DNA from: Vibrio mediterranei
Lineage (GTDB): Bacteria > Pseudomonadota > Gammaproteobacteria > Enterobacterales > Vibrionaceae
Length of the DNA stretch: 64,000 bases
NCBI RefSeq assembly: GCF_900088415.1
Contig: NZ_FLLQ01000007.1
Location: 62,001-126,000 of the forward strand
Reading direction: 5' to 3'
Shown here: piece after piece, positions 1 to 8,645 of the stretch
How positions within the stretch are numbered: the stretch's first letter is position 1
How the letters are laid out: the number at the start of each line of letters is the position of its first letter
Program-made: the position numbers and the translations under genes
The notes under the pieces: model-generated
Told to the model about the DNA's origin: nothing
What the model saw: the letters and a program-made list of their open reading frames with translations, nothing else
The model's database searches: none

Positions 1-1
1 T

Positions 2-466
2 ACTTTACAACCTAATCAATGGCATAAAAAATGGTCCCGCTTTTTCTCTGAACAACGTATAGGCTGGCAACTACAGCTACTTAAAGAGAAACAAATCAGC
101 TTTACCGATATCGACCAGTTTGTCTCCCTTATCAACGAGCAGCTCTCTGGCCATAACCCTAAACCTTCTTTGCTGCATGGCGACCTTTGGAACGGCAATG
201 TGGCTAACTCAGCCTTTGGGCCTATCTGTTATGACCCCGCCAGTTATTGGGGAGATCGAGAGTGCGATCTCGCTATGACAGAACTCTTTGGTGGTTTCAG
301 GCAGGAATTTTATGACGGTTATGAAAGTGTACTGCCCATTGAGCCTATGTTCGAGTATAGAAAACACATCTATAATCTCTATCATGTGCTCAATCACTGC
401 AACCTTTTTGGGGGCAGCTACCTCGACCAAGCTGAAGAGCTAATCTCAACGATTCAAGCCTCTTAG
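2..466 (+). CDS. Fructosamine kinase family protein (YniA-like), C-terminal part
   Basis: The reading frame is open from the first bases of the window, so the N-terminal half lies outside it. The visible part holds the phosphotransferase signature LLHGDLWNGN followed by YDPASYWGDRECDLAM, which are the catalytic loop and the metal-binding Asp region of the fructosamine kinase / aminoglycoside kinase fold. The family phosphorylates protein-bound ketosamines (deglycation) in the cytoplasm; the bacterial YniA branch has an uncertain substrate. The gene ends 4 bp before the end of the oppositely oriented next gene. No frameshift is seen. Confidence 0.85.
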   Translation, partial: TLQPNQWHKKWSRFFSEQRIGWQLQLLKEKQISFTDIDQFVSLINEQLSGHNPKPSLLHGDLWNGNVANSAFGPICYDPASYWGDRECDLAMTELFGGFRQEFYDGYESVLPIEPMFEYRKHIYNLYHVLNHCNLFGGSYLDQAEELISTIQAS

Positions 467-470
467 AGGT

Positions 471-1511
471 TTACTCGACCTTCACCTCTTTATCTAATAT
501 CTCAAGCAACGAGGCGAAGCCAACATCATACGGGTCGGACACACCACTCGAATTAAGCCAGTTGGTGACTAAACCAACGGATTTAGCGGGTACTATGTCC
601 TTGTCCCTTTGATCGCCGGTCATCGTCAACTTGTTTGCCGGAATACCTAACTTGCCTGCGATGAGCCGATAGAATTCTGGGTTATTTTTAGAAACGCCAA
701 GATTGTTAAAACAGAAGTAGCCTGTGATGTATTGAGCTAAACCACCACGTTCAAATGCCTGTTTTATATCGATTTCATTAGAATCTTGTGCATTGGTCGC
801 AACATAAATGGGATACTGCTTAGAAAGCGCTGACAACAACTCCACGGCACCAGAAACTACTTCAACATTTGACCAATCACACATTTTTCCAGTTTGTGTA
901 GGGTCATCGACCATTAGAGTGTCACCCCAATCAAACAAGTAAACTCGGTCTCGACTCAACCAACGCTTGTAGAGGTCTTGCCACTCTTCACGCAAGACAC
1001 CGTACTTTATCGAATCAAAGTACTCACCTAAGTAATAGCGAACTTTGCGCAGCCTTGCCTCTAGCGTCATTCCAAGCTTCTCGGCACATCGCATCATTCC
1101 AGGGTTTCCAGACCAAGTAGTAAAGCCTACTCGCTCGATCTCCAATGTTGCAAAAAGATGCTCCACCCATGGAATCAGCGCTTTCAACCCGATACCCCTA
1201 CCCCAAAGTGATGAGTCGTAAATGGCCACACCAGCTTCAAGCCAACGCGTGTTTTTATCTTCCCAATAGTAGCTAACACTGCCTATTGCTCGCCCCAAAT
1301 AATCTATAACCAAGCCTGTGTTACCATCTAGGAACTTTTGGAACTGTTGCTGCTTAAATTCGGATAGTGTTGGCCGAACATAACCGAAGTAAGGGCCGTT
1401 GTATTTTGTCCACTCTTCGTCAGCCGTCATAAGTTGATAAAGCGGTTCTAGATCTTCGGCTGACGCCTTGCGTAAGGTAATATCCTGAAACCTTAGTTTG
1501 GTATTATTCAT
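471..1511 (-). CDS. GNAT acetyltransferase - HAD hydrolase fusion protein
   Basis: A 346-residue protein with two domains. Residues about 9-180 are a RimJ/RimL-type GNAT N-acetyltransferase: the acetyl-CoA loop is SSLWGRGIGLKAL near residue 100, and the C-terminal part has the typical NPGMMRCAEKLGM stretch. Residues about 189-345 are a HAD-superfamily phosphatase: motif I is FDWGDT at 193-198, then an Asn/Thr motif (VATNAQ), and the acidic motif GDQRDKDI near 300. In motif I the usual second Asp (D+2) is Gly196. Substrates cannot be read from the sequence. It is the first of a leftward set of small accessory genes, 12 bp after the GFA gene. Confidence 0.8.
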   Translation of the reverse strand: MNNTKLRFQDITLRKASAEDLEPLYQLMTADEEWTKYNGPYFGYVRPTLSEFKQQQFQKFLDGNTGLVIDYLGRAIGSVSYYWEDKNTRWLEAGVAIYDSSLWGRGIGLKALIPWVEHLFATLEIERVGFTTWSGNPGMMRCAEKLGMTLEARLRKVRYYLGEYFDSIKYGVLREEWQDLYKRWLSRDRVYLFDWGDTLMVDDPTQTGKMCDWSNVEVVSGAVELLSALSKQYPIYVATNAQDSNEIDIKQAFERGGLAQYITGYFCFNNLGVSKNNPEFYRLIAGKLGIPANKLTMTGDQRDKDIVPAKSVGLVTNWLNSSGVSDPYDVGFASLLEILDKEVKVE

Positions 1512-1523
1512 CGAAATCCTTAT

Positions 1524-1892
1524 CTAATCATTAAGATACTTCCAACTATCTGCACCATCAAAATAGCGAATGTGTATGGTACTTATCTCTTCTGGGGTCA
1601 CCATTTTGAAATTGATAGCAACTTTCTGGGTTGGCGATTTATCCGTTGAAGTGTAATGCGTCACGCATCCGCATTCTGGACAGTGGTGAAAGTCGATAAA
1701 ACCATCACCCCATTGATACGCCGTTGTAGGTTGACGTAAAACTGAAACTGTCACCGAATCAGGCTCATAATAGCCCCATAATGTCCCATAACGACGACAT
1801 ACAGAGCAGTTGCAACTTGTTAAATCCGCCGGCCAGTTGGCAAAACGGAGAGTTATATTTCCGCAATGACATTGCGCGGCATGGTGAGACAT
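1524..1892 (-). CDS. GFA / CENP-V family zinc protein
   Basis: A 122-residue protein with the Cys arrangement of the GFA (glutathione-dependent formaldehyde-activating / CENP-V) fold: CHCGNI near residue 9, CNCSVCRRYG near 28, and HCPECGCVTHY near 70. These cysteines bind zinc in the family. Many members have no proven glutathione or formaldehyde activity, so the function is left open. It lies between the GNAT-HAD fusion and the LysE-type exporter on the same strand, likely co-transcribed with the fusion. Confidence 0.8.
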   Translation of the reverse strand: MSHHAAQCHCGNITLRFANWPADLTSCNCSVCRRYGTLWGYYEPDSVTVSVLRQPTTAYQWGDGFIDFHHCPECGCVTHYTSTDKSPTQKVAINFKMVTPEEISTIHIRYFDGADSWKYLND

Positions 1893-1930
1893 TATTTCTT
1901 CCCTGTTTAAATTGACGATATCTAGCTAGG

Positions 1931-2533
1931 TTACAAAACCAAGCTAAGGGCGATGGATAACATAATAGCACCAACAAAGAGCTCCAATACTTTCCATGAT
2001 ATTGGTTTATGAAAGATAGGCGTTAGCAGTCGAGCACCATACCCCAAGGAGAAAAAGAACACGAAGGAAGACATCACGGCACCGAGCCCGAAAGAGAACT
2101 GATTCGGAGCATATTGGGTAGAAATAGAGCCTAGCAAAACAACGGTATCTAGATAGACATGTGGGTTTAGCCAAGTTAGCGCTAAACAAATCAGAATGGT
2201 TTTTAGCAAACTTGCACTTGAATCCCCTTCAGGGTCGAGTTGATGTTTGCTGTTGAAAGCAGAACGCAAGCTTTGGATCCCGTATACAGTAAGAAAAGCA
2301 GCCCCCGCATAACGAGCTACTATTTCGATTTGCGGAAACCGCTCAATAATGACACCGAAGCCGCCGACACCCGCAGAAATGAGAATGGCATCAGAAACTG
2401 CACATACAGAACACACGGCAAATACATAGTGTTTCTTTAGCCCTTGTTTTAGAACAAACGCATTTTGAGCACCAATTGCAAGTATCAACGACAGACCCAA
2501 GGAAAAGCCTGTCAAAAAAGTCGTTACATCCAA
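1931..2533 (-). CDS. LysE/ArgO family amino-acid exporter
   Basis: A 200-residue, very hydrophobic protein with about six predicted membrane segments. The N-terminus has the family signature LSLILAIGAQNAFVLKQGL, and the middle has the AL-TWLNPHVYLDTVVLLG motif (near residues 118-133) typical of the ArgO/LysE branch that exports basic amino acids across the inner membrane. The length matches the family. A stand-alone gene; no LysG/ArgP-type regulator is adjacent. Confidence 0.85.
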   Translation of the reverse strand: MDVTTFLTGFSLGLSLILAIGAQNAFVLKQGLKKHYVFAVCSVCAVSDAILISAGVGGFGVIIERFPQIEIVARYAGAAFLTVYGIQSLRSAFNSKHQLDPEGDSSASLLKTILICLALTWLNPHVYLDTVVLLGSISTQYAPNQFSFGLGAVMSSFVFFFSLGYGARLLTPIFHKPISWKVLELFVGAIMLSIALSLVL

Positions 2534-2598
2534 GTAAACCTCACAATCCTTTATCGAGGAGAGGTTATCTTGTAACGCGTAATTAATTGAATTTCAAG

Positions 2599-2790
2599 TT
2601 ATGTTTCGTTCTCGTGTCTTACTGTTACAAACACATCATCACTGTCTAATGTGACCTCAAACAAGATTGGTCGACAACATACATAACAGTCTTCAATATA
2701 CTCTTGCTCATCAACGGAACAGTCGATTGATGTTTCAAAAGCCTCTCCACAATACGGGCAGTTTACTCGCCACTCTTTTAATGCTTCCAT
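2599..2790 (-). CDS. CPXCG motif cysteine-rich small protein
   Basis: A 63-residue protein with two Cys pairs, CPYCGE near residue 10 and CYVCCRP near 35, as expected for the CPXCG family of small zinc-ribbon-like proteins common in gamma-proteobacteria. Function unknown. The acidic stretch DSDDVF follows the second pair. Stand-alone, with about 120 bp of non-coding sequence upstream. Confidence 0.8.
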   Translation of the reverse strand: MEALKEWRVNCPYCGEAFETSIDCSVDEQEYIEDCYVCCRPILFEVTLDSDDVFVTVRHENET

Positions 2791-2910
2791 CGATTACACC
2801 CATGGTAGGTTTTATCAAAGTGTAGAATCGCCAAAAGAGATACTCAAATATGGCAGTCAAAGATATTTGTCGCTAACGTGTTCAATACTAACGCAGTGCT
2901 GCTACTCATA

Positions 2911-3327
2911 TCATGGCGTTGATAAAACTAACGACGCCTTTTTGTATGCCACGCCTTTTTTGTAAAAGATGTCCCCTTCAATAACCATTCCAAATCTTTT
3001 ATAGAAATCCAGCGCAGACTCCCTCGCATCGCACCAAAACACCTCAATATTTTGTCTTTCAAGCATGTTCAAGACAAACTCGATGACCTGTGAGCCAATA
3101 CCCTGACCTTGGTAATCAGGAAGCGTTGCAAATTTACGTAACCTACCTTGATTACCATCGATAAATATCGAAGCAACACAGACCAACTTATCATCCACAA
3201 ATGCACCGATATGTATCGCTCGGTTATCTCCTTCTACCAGCGAGCTCTCTATTGGTAAATCGGGCCACAGAACTTGCTGACGAATAGGTAGGACCTGTTC
3301 GAGTTCAACTAAAGATATTTTCACCAC
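2911..3327 (-). CDS. GNAT family N-acetyltransferase
   Basis: A 138-residue single-domain GNAT protein. The core strand RLRKFATLPDYQGQGIGSQVIEF (near residue 75) carries the Q/R-x-x-G-x-G/A acetyl-CoA loop (QGQGIG), and the C-terminus has the ALDFYKRFGMV motif of the family. The substrate is unknown. It is next to a small membrane protein and another GNAT on the same strand. Confidence 0.8.
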   Translation of the reverse strand: MVKISLVELEQVLPIRQQVLWPDLPIESSLVEGDNRAIHIGAFVDDKLVCVASIFIDGNQGRLRKFATLPDYQGQGIGSQVIEFVLNMLERQNIEVFWCDARESALDFYKRFGMVIEGDIFYKKGVAYKKASLVLSTP

Positions 3328-3345
3328 GTTATTATTACCTACTTT

Positions 3346-3702
3346 TTAATTTAACCAAGCGAGAGTTGCGGAAATTAGCAGAGGGAAAACGCCTGCAACA
3401 AATAAAGAAAAACCAAAAGAGTAGTTTTGTCGATAGTGCTTATGTTTTTCAGCTTCAAGATTATGGTCTCTAACCATTGCTCTGATCTTTTGTGACACAA
3501 CATCGACGTCATAGGTTCGGCTTATTCTTCCTCCATCCCAAGCTAAACCAGCCACGCCCCATAACACGATAGCGACGTAAAATGAGAAATCAGAAAGTTC
3601 GGATGTTTTCAGCATAGGGAAAATGTAGCCAGCTATGCAGACCACAATCCCTGAACTTATATTCGCTATGAAAACGAAGCGAAATAGAGAGCCCATATTC
3701 AA
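3346..3702 (-). CDS. Small membrane protein, function unknown
   Basis: A 118-residue protein with three likely membrane segments (about residues 8-30, 40-55 and 95-116) separated by a charged loop rich in His/Lys (EAEKHKHYRQ). I do not recognise a family. It lies 18 bp upstream of the GNAT gene at 2911-3327 and 25 bp downstream of the GNAT gene at 3728-4189, so the three may form a transcription unit. Confidence 0.6.
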   Translation of the reverse strand: MNMGSLFRFVFIANISSGIVVCIAGYIFPMLKTSELSDFSFYVAIVLWGVAGLAWDGGRISRTYDVDVVSQKIRAMVRDHNLEAEKHKHYRQNYSFGFSLFVAGVFPLLISATLAWLN

Positions 3703-3727
3703 AAGGCTTCTTTCAATCCGATCATGC

Positions 3728-4189
3728 TCATATTGTCAGCGATTTCGTCATAAACACGCTATTAGGGTCAAGCGAGTAGCTAGCAAATGGTTCACACTCT
3801 ACAAAGCCATCTCTTTGATATAGGTTTCTTGCTGGTTCGAAAAATGTTTCGGTTCCTGTCTCTAAACTCAGTCGCGTCAAGCCGTTTTCTGAGGCCTTAC
3901 TGGTTAGATGAGCAAGCAGTTTTCTTGCTACTCCCTTGCCACGAGCACTCTCTGTCGTGCGCATCGATTTTATTTCACCATGTCCCGACTCAATGGTTTT
4001 TAAGGCTATACATCCTGCCAAATCATCTTCAAACCATGCAGTCCAGAACGTAATCTCTGGCTGACGAAGAGCATCAATATCAAGAGCATGAACACTTTCT
4101 GGAGGAGAAGTCGCGTACATGTCATCCAAATGAGCTTGTAAAAGGGCTTTTATTTCTGGACCCGTCAAATCATCCTTAATTATTTTCAC
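3728..4189 (-). CDS. GNAT family N-acetyltransferase
   Basis: A 153-residue GNAT enzyme resembling the YsnE-like group: EIKSMRTTESARGKGVARKLL (near residue 72) gives the acetyl-CoA-binding RGKGVA loop, followed by LSLETGTETFFEPARNLYQRDGF, a stretch characteristic of this group. The start has a clear Shine-Dalgarno (GGAGAG, antisense of ctctcc at 4193-4198). It is the gene immediately downstream of the interrupted arfB on the same strand. Confidence 0.82.
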   Translation of the reverse strand: MKIIKDDLTGPEIKALLQAHLDDMYATSPPESVHALDIDALRQPEITFWTAWFEDDLAGCIALKTIESGHGEIKSMRTTESARGKGVARKLLAHLTSKASENGLTRLSLETGTETFFEPARNLYQRDGFVECEPFASYSLDPNSVFMTKSLTI

Positions 4190-4208
4190 TTTCTCTCCTT
4201 AACTAGAT

Positions 4209-4527
4209 TTACAATATTGGCTTTCCACGTAGGGACTTCTTCTGCCCTTGCTTCTTCTTATTATCCACGCGTCTTATTTGCGATGAACGAGTTGGCTTTG
4301 TTGCACGACGTTTCTTTTGCACGACCATCACTGACCGAATCAAATCAGCTAGCCTCGCAAGTGCGTCTTCCCGGTTTTTCTCTTGAGTACGATGTGATTG
4401 CGCTTTAATCACAATGACACCTTCCTTAGAGATTCTAGAGTCGTTGCTTGCAAGCAAACGTTCTTTATATATAGCGGGTAGTGTCGAGCGTCTAATATCA
4501 AAACGTAGATGGATAGCAGAGGAAACC
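4209..4527 (-). pseudogene. arfB: arfB, 3' part of the host gene (cut by the element)
   Basis: This is the C-terminal three quarters of the host peptidyl-tRNA hydrolase ArfB (YaeJ), beginning at the codons KVSSAIHLRFDIRR and ending with the basic tail KKSLRGKPIL. It has no start codon of its own and no GGQ motif: those are on the 5' piece at 15131-15268. Joining the host bases up to the crossover TT at 4528-4529 with those after 15175 restores GGQNVN-KVSSAIHLRF in frame, the expected ArfB sequence. Without the catalytic GGQ this fragment is non-functional, though it keeps the ribosome-entry-channel-binding tail. Its downstream end shows no other damage, which points to a recent insertion. Confidence 0.93.
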
Positions 4528-4550
4528 TTATTGTCTTGGATACTAGACCC
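4505..4550. other. att site, left junction of the arfB element
   Basis: The host arfB sequence continues up to TT at 4528-4529 and the element starts at 4530. On the element side ATACTAGA (4540-4547) lies exactly 10 bp from the TT. The same 8-mer, inverted, lies 10 bp from TT at the other end, as expected for the two halves of a serine-integrase attP. The recombinase gene begins 113 bp inside this junction. Confidence 0.85.
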
Positions 4551-4642
4551 CCTATTAAAGAGTCGTGTATCTATGGCGTGTAATGGTAAAACTCATTGTA
4601 ATCGCTGTGATATAAGGACTCAATCCATATGAGAGTAAAGTT

Positions 4643-6286
4643 ATGTTGGCATATTCCTATAAGCGATTCAGTAGCAAGCACCAAGCCCAAGGTAATTCGA
4701 TAGAAAGGCAAACTAAGTTAGCTGAAGACTACTGTGCTAAGCATCAACTAGAGCTTAGTACACTGAGTTTTGAAGATCTCGGGGTGAGTGCTTGGACTCA
4801 AGCGAATACCAAAGAAGATGCAGGCTTGGGTCAGTTCCTATCAGCATTAGAAAATGAAGTAATTAAAACACCTTGTTATCTGCTAGTTGAGAGCCTTGAT
4901 AGGCTTTCTAGGGCAAAGATTAAGGTAGCGATGAACCAACTGTGGCGTATTACAGACTACGACGTGACTGTTGTTACATTACTTGACCAGAAAAAGTACA
5001 CCAAGGATATGGACTTCACTGACTTCTTGATGGCTGGACTAATCATGGAGCGTAGCCACGAAGAGAGTCTTACCAAGAGCATGAGGTTAAAAGCAGCTTG
5101 GGCTAAGAAGAGGTCTAGGCAAGATATGCATAGTAAAGCTCCTTTCTGGTTAGATAGAGTCAAAGGTGATCCAGACAGACCAGATGGCTATTACCTGAAT
5201 AAGCACCAAGCAACTGTTGAACGTATCTTTGAGATGGCTTCTGATGGTTTGGGACACTATACAATCACTGGGATACTGAACAAAGAGCAAATACCGAGTC
5301 CAACAGGAAGGGATTGGAACGGTTCTAGTGTCTCTAATCTATTGAGATATAGACAAGTTATTGGAGAGTACCAGCCTTGTACTGTAGAGAATAAGATTGC
5401 TACTCCTATCGGAGAGCCGATTAAAGACTACTACCCTAGTGCAATATCTGAAGAGCTGTTTAATAAGGTTCAGCTTGGTATCAACCAGAGATTGAAGAAG
5501 TACAAGACCCATAGAGGTGGAAGTACGACTACTCATAGGAATGTTTTAAGGGATGTTGGAAAGTGTAGTTGTGGCAAGTATCTGAGTTTAGTAAAGAAGA
5601 GGTCGAGGTATTACCTTCAGTGCATTGGCAACAGGTCTAGTGTGTGTTCGATAAGAGCTATTCAGATGGATGCTTTTGAGAAGTTTTTAAGACAGTACTT
5701 TATTAGCCCAATGTTTCACAACCAGTGGGTATCAGCTGACCAAGCCAATCTTGATATTGAAAGGGAAATCAACAGGTTAAGGCTAGAGCAAGAAGAGTCA
5801 AACAAGGCTCTACAAGGGCTCCTAAGCGTCATCGAAAGCAATCCTAATCCACTGATATTACAAAAGGTTTCTGAGCTATCAGCAAGTGTTAAAGAGCGTT
5901 CTGATACTATAGCTGAGTTTGAAGATAGCAAGGGTTCTGGTAATAAGCGGCAGAGCTTGGAAGAGACAGTAAAGCTGTTGGATCTTGCTTTTAGTCCTGA
6001 AGACAACTCAGAGATAATTAAGGCGAGGGTTAAGTTAAAGCAACTGCTGAATGCTTGTTTTGATTACTTCGAAATGACTAGAGTCGATTCTGATAACGGA
6101 AAGGTATTGTGGTATTCAATCGAGCTTGGCTTCAAGGGAGACTCTTTTAAATACAAGAGTATTGACGCTCCTACTGCTTTACAGAATGCCAAAAGAAGAG
6201 AGATTTGGTTTGTTCCAAGTAGCAAAGAAAAGATAGTGCTAACTGAAGAACAGAAGGCACAAGTTATTGAACAGCATAAGATATAA
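4643..6286 (+). CDS. Large serine recombinase (integrase of the arfB element)
   Basis: A 547-residue site-specific recombinase of the large serine family. The catalytic domain starts YSYKRFSSKHQAQ, giving Ser10 as nucleophile, and has ESLDRLSRAK near residue 85 with the conserved Arg residues. The recombinase (DNA-binding) domain follows at about 155-260 (typical HQATVERIF and LNKEQIPSPTG motifs). A zinc ribbon is at about 312-340 (CSCGKY ... LQCIGNRSSVC), and a coiled-coil-prone segment at about 375-440. This is the complete domain order of integrases such as those of phages phiC31 and TP901-1, which join attP and attB at a 2-bp core. The gene starts 113 bp inside the left junction, the usual place for the integrase. 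Confidence 0.95.
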   Translation: MLAYSYKRFSSKHQAQGNSIERQTKLAEDYCAKHQLELSTLSFEDLGVSAWTQANTKEDAGLGQFLSALENEVIKTPCYLLVESLDRLSRAKIKVAMNQLWRITDYDVTVVTLLDQKKYTKDMDFTDFLMAGLIMERSHEESLTKSMRLKAAWAKKRSRQDMHSKAPFWLDRVKGDPDRPDGYYLNKHQATVERIFEMASDGLGHYTITGILNKEQIPSPTGRDWNGSSVSNLLRYRQVIGEYQPCTVENKIATPIGEPIKDYYPSAISEELFNKVQLGINQRLKKYKTHRGGSTTTHRNVLRDVGKCSCGKYLSLVKKRSRYYLQCIGNRSSVCSIRAIQMDAFEKFLRQYFISPMFHNQWVSADQANLDIEREINRLRLEQEESNKALQGLLSVIESNPNPLILQKVSELSASVKERSDTIAEFEDSKGSGNKRQSLEETVKLLDLAFSPEDNSEIIKARVKLKQLLNACFDYFEMTRVDSDNGKVLWYSIELGFKGDSFKYKSIDAPTALQNAKRREIWFVPSSKEKIVLTEEQKAQVIEQHKI

Positions 6287-6394
6287 GGTAGACAAATAAC
6301 TCTTATCAAGAATTGTCATTAGGAACTATTGTCAATATTGCTACCCTACCTGCGGACTTTTTAAACACGGATGTAGTAGCTAATAGGAGCAATT

Positions 6395-6958
6395 ATGTCA
6401 GAGTCATTATCAGTAGAAGATGCCTCAGAAACCATTGAAGTTTCTGAACTTGAGTCACTCTTAGAGACTATCAATACAGAGTTGAATACAGCCCATCACA
6501 TAGCACCAAAACCCAGAGATAAGAAGAAGGCTACCTTGAAGATAGGTATTGCCCTCGCCAAGGCTCGTGAAGAATTCGCAAGCGACAAAGAGTTTGGCAA
6601 CTGGTGTAAGTCGGACATTATTGAAAAATGTCCTACTGGAATAAAGAAGGCTACGCCTAAAACTCTCAATAGGTACAGAAAGTTAGCTGACTTCAGTCAA
6701 GAATTTGATGAGTTTGATAAAAGGTTAGAGCTTTGTCTTTCTGTCGGATTTACCAACATTTATAAACTGATGGAAGGAAAGCATGAAGAGCTGTTAAAGC
6801 AATTTAGAGAAGGGACTATCAAAGCTGATGACTTGGACAGAAAGCTAAATGCTGAAAAGTACCTCAAACAAGACACTAACAGGTTCACAAAGCTGAAAGC
6901 AGATATTCCAAACCTATCCCCTAAGCAGAAAGAAGAGCTTTTAGAACTGCTTAGATAG
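6395..6958 (+). CDS. DUF3102-like / putative DNA-binding protein
   Basis: A 187-residue, highly charged, soluble protein. Residues about 45-100 (KIGIALAKAREEF ... EFGNWCKSDI ... TPKTLNRYRKLADF) resemble the DUF3102 pattern, in which a helix-turn-helix-like part is found in phage and plasmid proteins; this is a weak, by-eye match. The C-terminus (SPKQKEELLELLR) is a predicted helix. A good Shine-Dalgarno (TAGGAG) lies 6 bp before the ATG. Its stop is 12 bp before the first four-site repeat array, and the gene is followed by a strong terminator. It could bind those repeats as regulator or partition/replication factor, which is inference from position only. Confidence 0.6.
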   Translation: MSESLSVEDASETIEVSELESLLETINTELNTAHHIAPKPRDKKKATLKIGIALAKAREEFASDKEFGNWCKSDIIEKCPTGIKKATPKTLNRYRKLADFSQEFDEFDKRLELCLSVGFTNIYKLMEGKHEELLKQFREGTIKADDLDRKLNAEKYLKQDTNRFTKLKADIPNLSPKQKEELLELLR

Positions 6959-6970
6959 GCACCGCTGGGA

Positions 6971-7017
6971 TTACGCAATTACGCATCATTTCATAGAGCG
7001 TAACGCCTTGCGTAACG
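6971..7017. repeat. Four-site repeat array, copy A
   Basis: TTACGCAATTACGCA (6971-6985) holds two direct TTACGCA units 8 bp apart. After a 12-bp spacer come two inverted units, GCGTAACG at 6998-7005 and again at 7010-7017, 12 bp apart. The same layout with identical spacings is found at 13290-13336. It sits between the stop of the DUF3102-like gene and its terminator. Confidence 0.85.
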
Positions 7018-7050
7018 GTTATTACACTACTTACTACTTGCTGAGAATTT

Positions 7051-7088
7051 AAGCCCCAAGGTGTTTGCCTAATGGGGCTTTTCTTTTA
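7051..7088 (+). terminator. Rho-independent terminator
   Basis: AAGCCCC (7051-7057) pairs with GGGGCTT (7074-7080), followed by TTCTTTTA. It closes the transcript of the recombinase / DUF3102-like genes and lies just after repeat array A. Confidence 0.85.
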
Positions 7089-7199
7089 GAGCAAAAAGGG
7101 GAATTGATTGAGAATATTTCCTAGTGGCACGATATGGTAATTATGGTCAACTGACATGAGATAGGATCTCTAATTTATGAGTTGTGTTAGAGAGAATCC

Positions 7200-7568
7200 A
7201 TGAAAAGAACACTGTTATTACTGCTAGGTTTGCTTGCTACTTCTGCACATTCAACTGTACCTGTCGAAGCTGAGCTAGGTCGAAATGCGTTTATTATAGG
7301 GATGTGTGAAACATTTGTATCATCAGGTGACGTTTACGAGATGTTTGAAGTAAAAGGGAAATCTACACGAGACATTTGGACAGAATCAAGACAAGAAGCT
7401 TTGAAGTCAGCTATTGATCATTATGTTGATACGAGGACAAGAGATTTCTATAACTGGGGTAAAGAGAAAGGACATGCAGATTTACAGAAAACGTCGCCTT
7501 CTAATGCCTATCAGAACAACCATTGCTCAAGCTACCTAATGAGCATACATGGCCATAAGTACGACTAG
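7200..7568 (+). CDS. Small secreted protein, function unknown
   Basis: A 122-residue protein with an evident Sec signal peptide (MKRTLLLLLGLLATSAHS, cleavage near residue 18). The mature part is about 100 residues, mostly helical, with two cysteines (Cys36 and Cys113 approximately) that could form a disulfide in the periplasm. The size and the Cys pair recall periplasmic immunity-type proteins of the Rap1a/Tai4 kind, but I cannot confirm the family. It is a monocistronic gene with its own terminator at 7575-7604, in the middle of the element. Confidence 0.65.
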   Translation: MKRTLLLLLGLLATSAHSTVPVEAELGRNAFIIGMCETFVSSGDVYEMFEVKGKSTRDIWTESRQEALKSAIDHYVDTRTRDFYNWGKEKGHADLQKTSPSNAYQNNHCSSYLMSIHGHKYD

Positions 7569-7574
7569 TTATCT

Positions 7575-7604
7575 AAAGCCCCAACTTAATCTTTGGGGCT
7601 TTCC
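7575..7604 (+). terminator. Rho-independent terminator
   Basis: AAAGCCCC (7575-7582) and GGGGCTTT (7595-7602) form a strong stem directly after the secreted-protein gene. The stem could also stop leftward transcription from the convergent gene. Confidence 0.85.
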
Positions 7605-7656
7605 TATGGATACGCTTGTATGCTCTATTACATAAAGCATATCGTTGAGAATGTTG

Positions 7657-8483
7657 TTATTGCTTAGCTACTTTCCAGACTTCTAGTAATAACCTTAAAA
7701 AGGCACTGCCGCTGCTCAGAACATAAACAGCTAACTCTTCGGATGGTGCAACAGGATCTTCCTCTGCTTGGCCATGTCTGTAGTTATGCAATGCATTTAC
7801 CCAAAGGGCTACACTGTCAAACATACCTGATATCACTTTGTTTTGAACATCATCAGGCGCAAGCGTTTGGATAGCTAAGTCTTTGAGATCGTTTTCAAGT
7901 ATGTATTTGTTGAGGTTATTTGTTTTTACCAACTGCTTGGTTAAAATCTCGATAGCTTCAAACATAGATCTAACTGAAGCCTTTGTGTCTTGTGGCACAC
8001 TATCCATATGACGATAAGCATCTTCATATGCTGTTTTACCCCGTTATGTACAGGATTGTTTAAGGCAAAAAGCGACGAAGCTCTATTGCGCTCAAACTCT
8101 TCATCGACAAAGTAATGGACGCCACAACGCTCATCTAGCTGGTAGCCAACGTGCTCTTCTTTGAGTGCTCTTGCAACGAAGTCCTTCCATCTTTGGGAAA
8201 GGTGAGGAGATCTTTCTTGAATAAGGCAGTTATAGATTAGCGTTATACTGTCTAGGACGTCCCTAATGTCATTCTTTACAAACATTTCAGGCACAGAAAA
8301 CGTGTTTACGATGAACGGAATCTCGATACCAGCTTCTTTCTGTAGGATTGTTTTTACTGGGGCGTTGTAACCGTTATGTAGTTCATCCCAATAGAATGCT
8401 TTCAGACGATTCCTAAATCGTGCACTATCTCTAGCTGGCTCATCTCTGTTTAGATACACCATGCTGAATCTTTGACCAATCAT
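7657..8483 (-). pseudogene. Abi_C-like (abortive infection) gene, split by a frameshift
   Basis: Two leftward frames, 8483 to about 8030 and about 8040 to 7657, together make one protein of about 275 residues. Frame 1 runs to NPVHNGVK and then reads nonsense. Frame 2 continues as AYEDAYRHMDSVPQDTK. One extra A in the A-run on the minus strand (plus-strand TTTT at 8034-8037) would restore a continuous reading as NGVKTAYEDAY. The C-terminal part ends ALHNYRHGQAEED ... ELAVYVLSSGSAFLRLLLEV, which looks like the C-terminal domain of abortive-infection proteins (Abi_C). The start at 8483 has GGAG 5 bp upstream. It is either a true inactivation, a phase-variable run, or a sequencing error. Confidence 0.7.
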
Positions 8484-8645
8484 ATACACTCCTTTATCTG
8501 ATTAATATCATATGAGGTGGTTAGCTAGAAACTTCAATCCCCCACTTCTATTAGCTTTCTGATTTAGCTCACATTGTTATTGTTTTCTAGTAGTTGCCAG
8601 TACCAACGATGTAAGATAAGGCATTGGTTTTAATTGGAGCAAATG

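Noticed and set aside
471..4189. Possible superintegron cassette array (many small genes incl. GNATs)
   Set aside because: No attC/VCR-like repeats with the typical long palindromic core were found between the genes, and spacing is irregular.
4209..4457. A short intact gene from the 82-residue frame MLASNDSRISKEG...
   Set aside because: It is the tail of host arfB without the GGQ region; the apparent start is an internal Leu codon (TTG).
8030..8040. Programmed frameshift in the Abi_C-like gene
   Set aside because: No typical slippery heptamer or downstream structure; a simple one-base loss in an A-run explains it, though not excluded.
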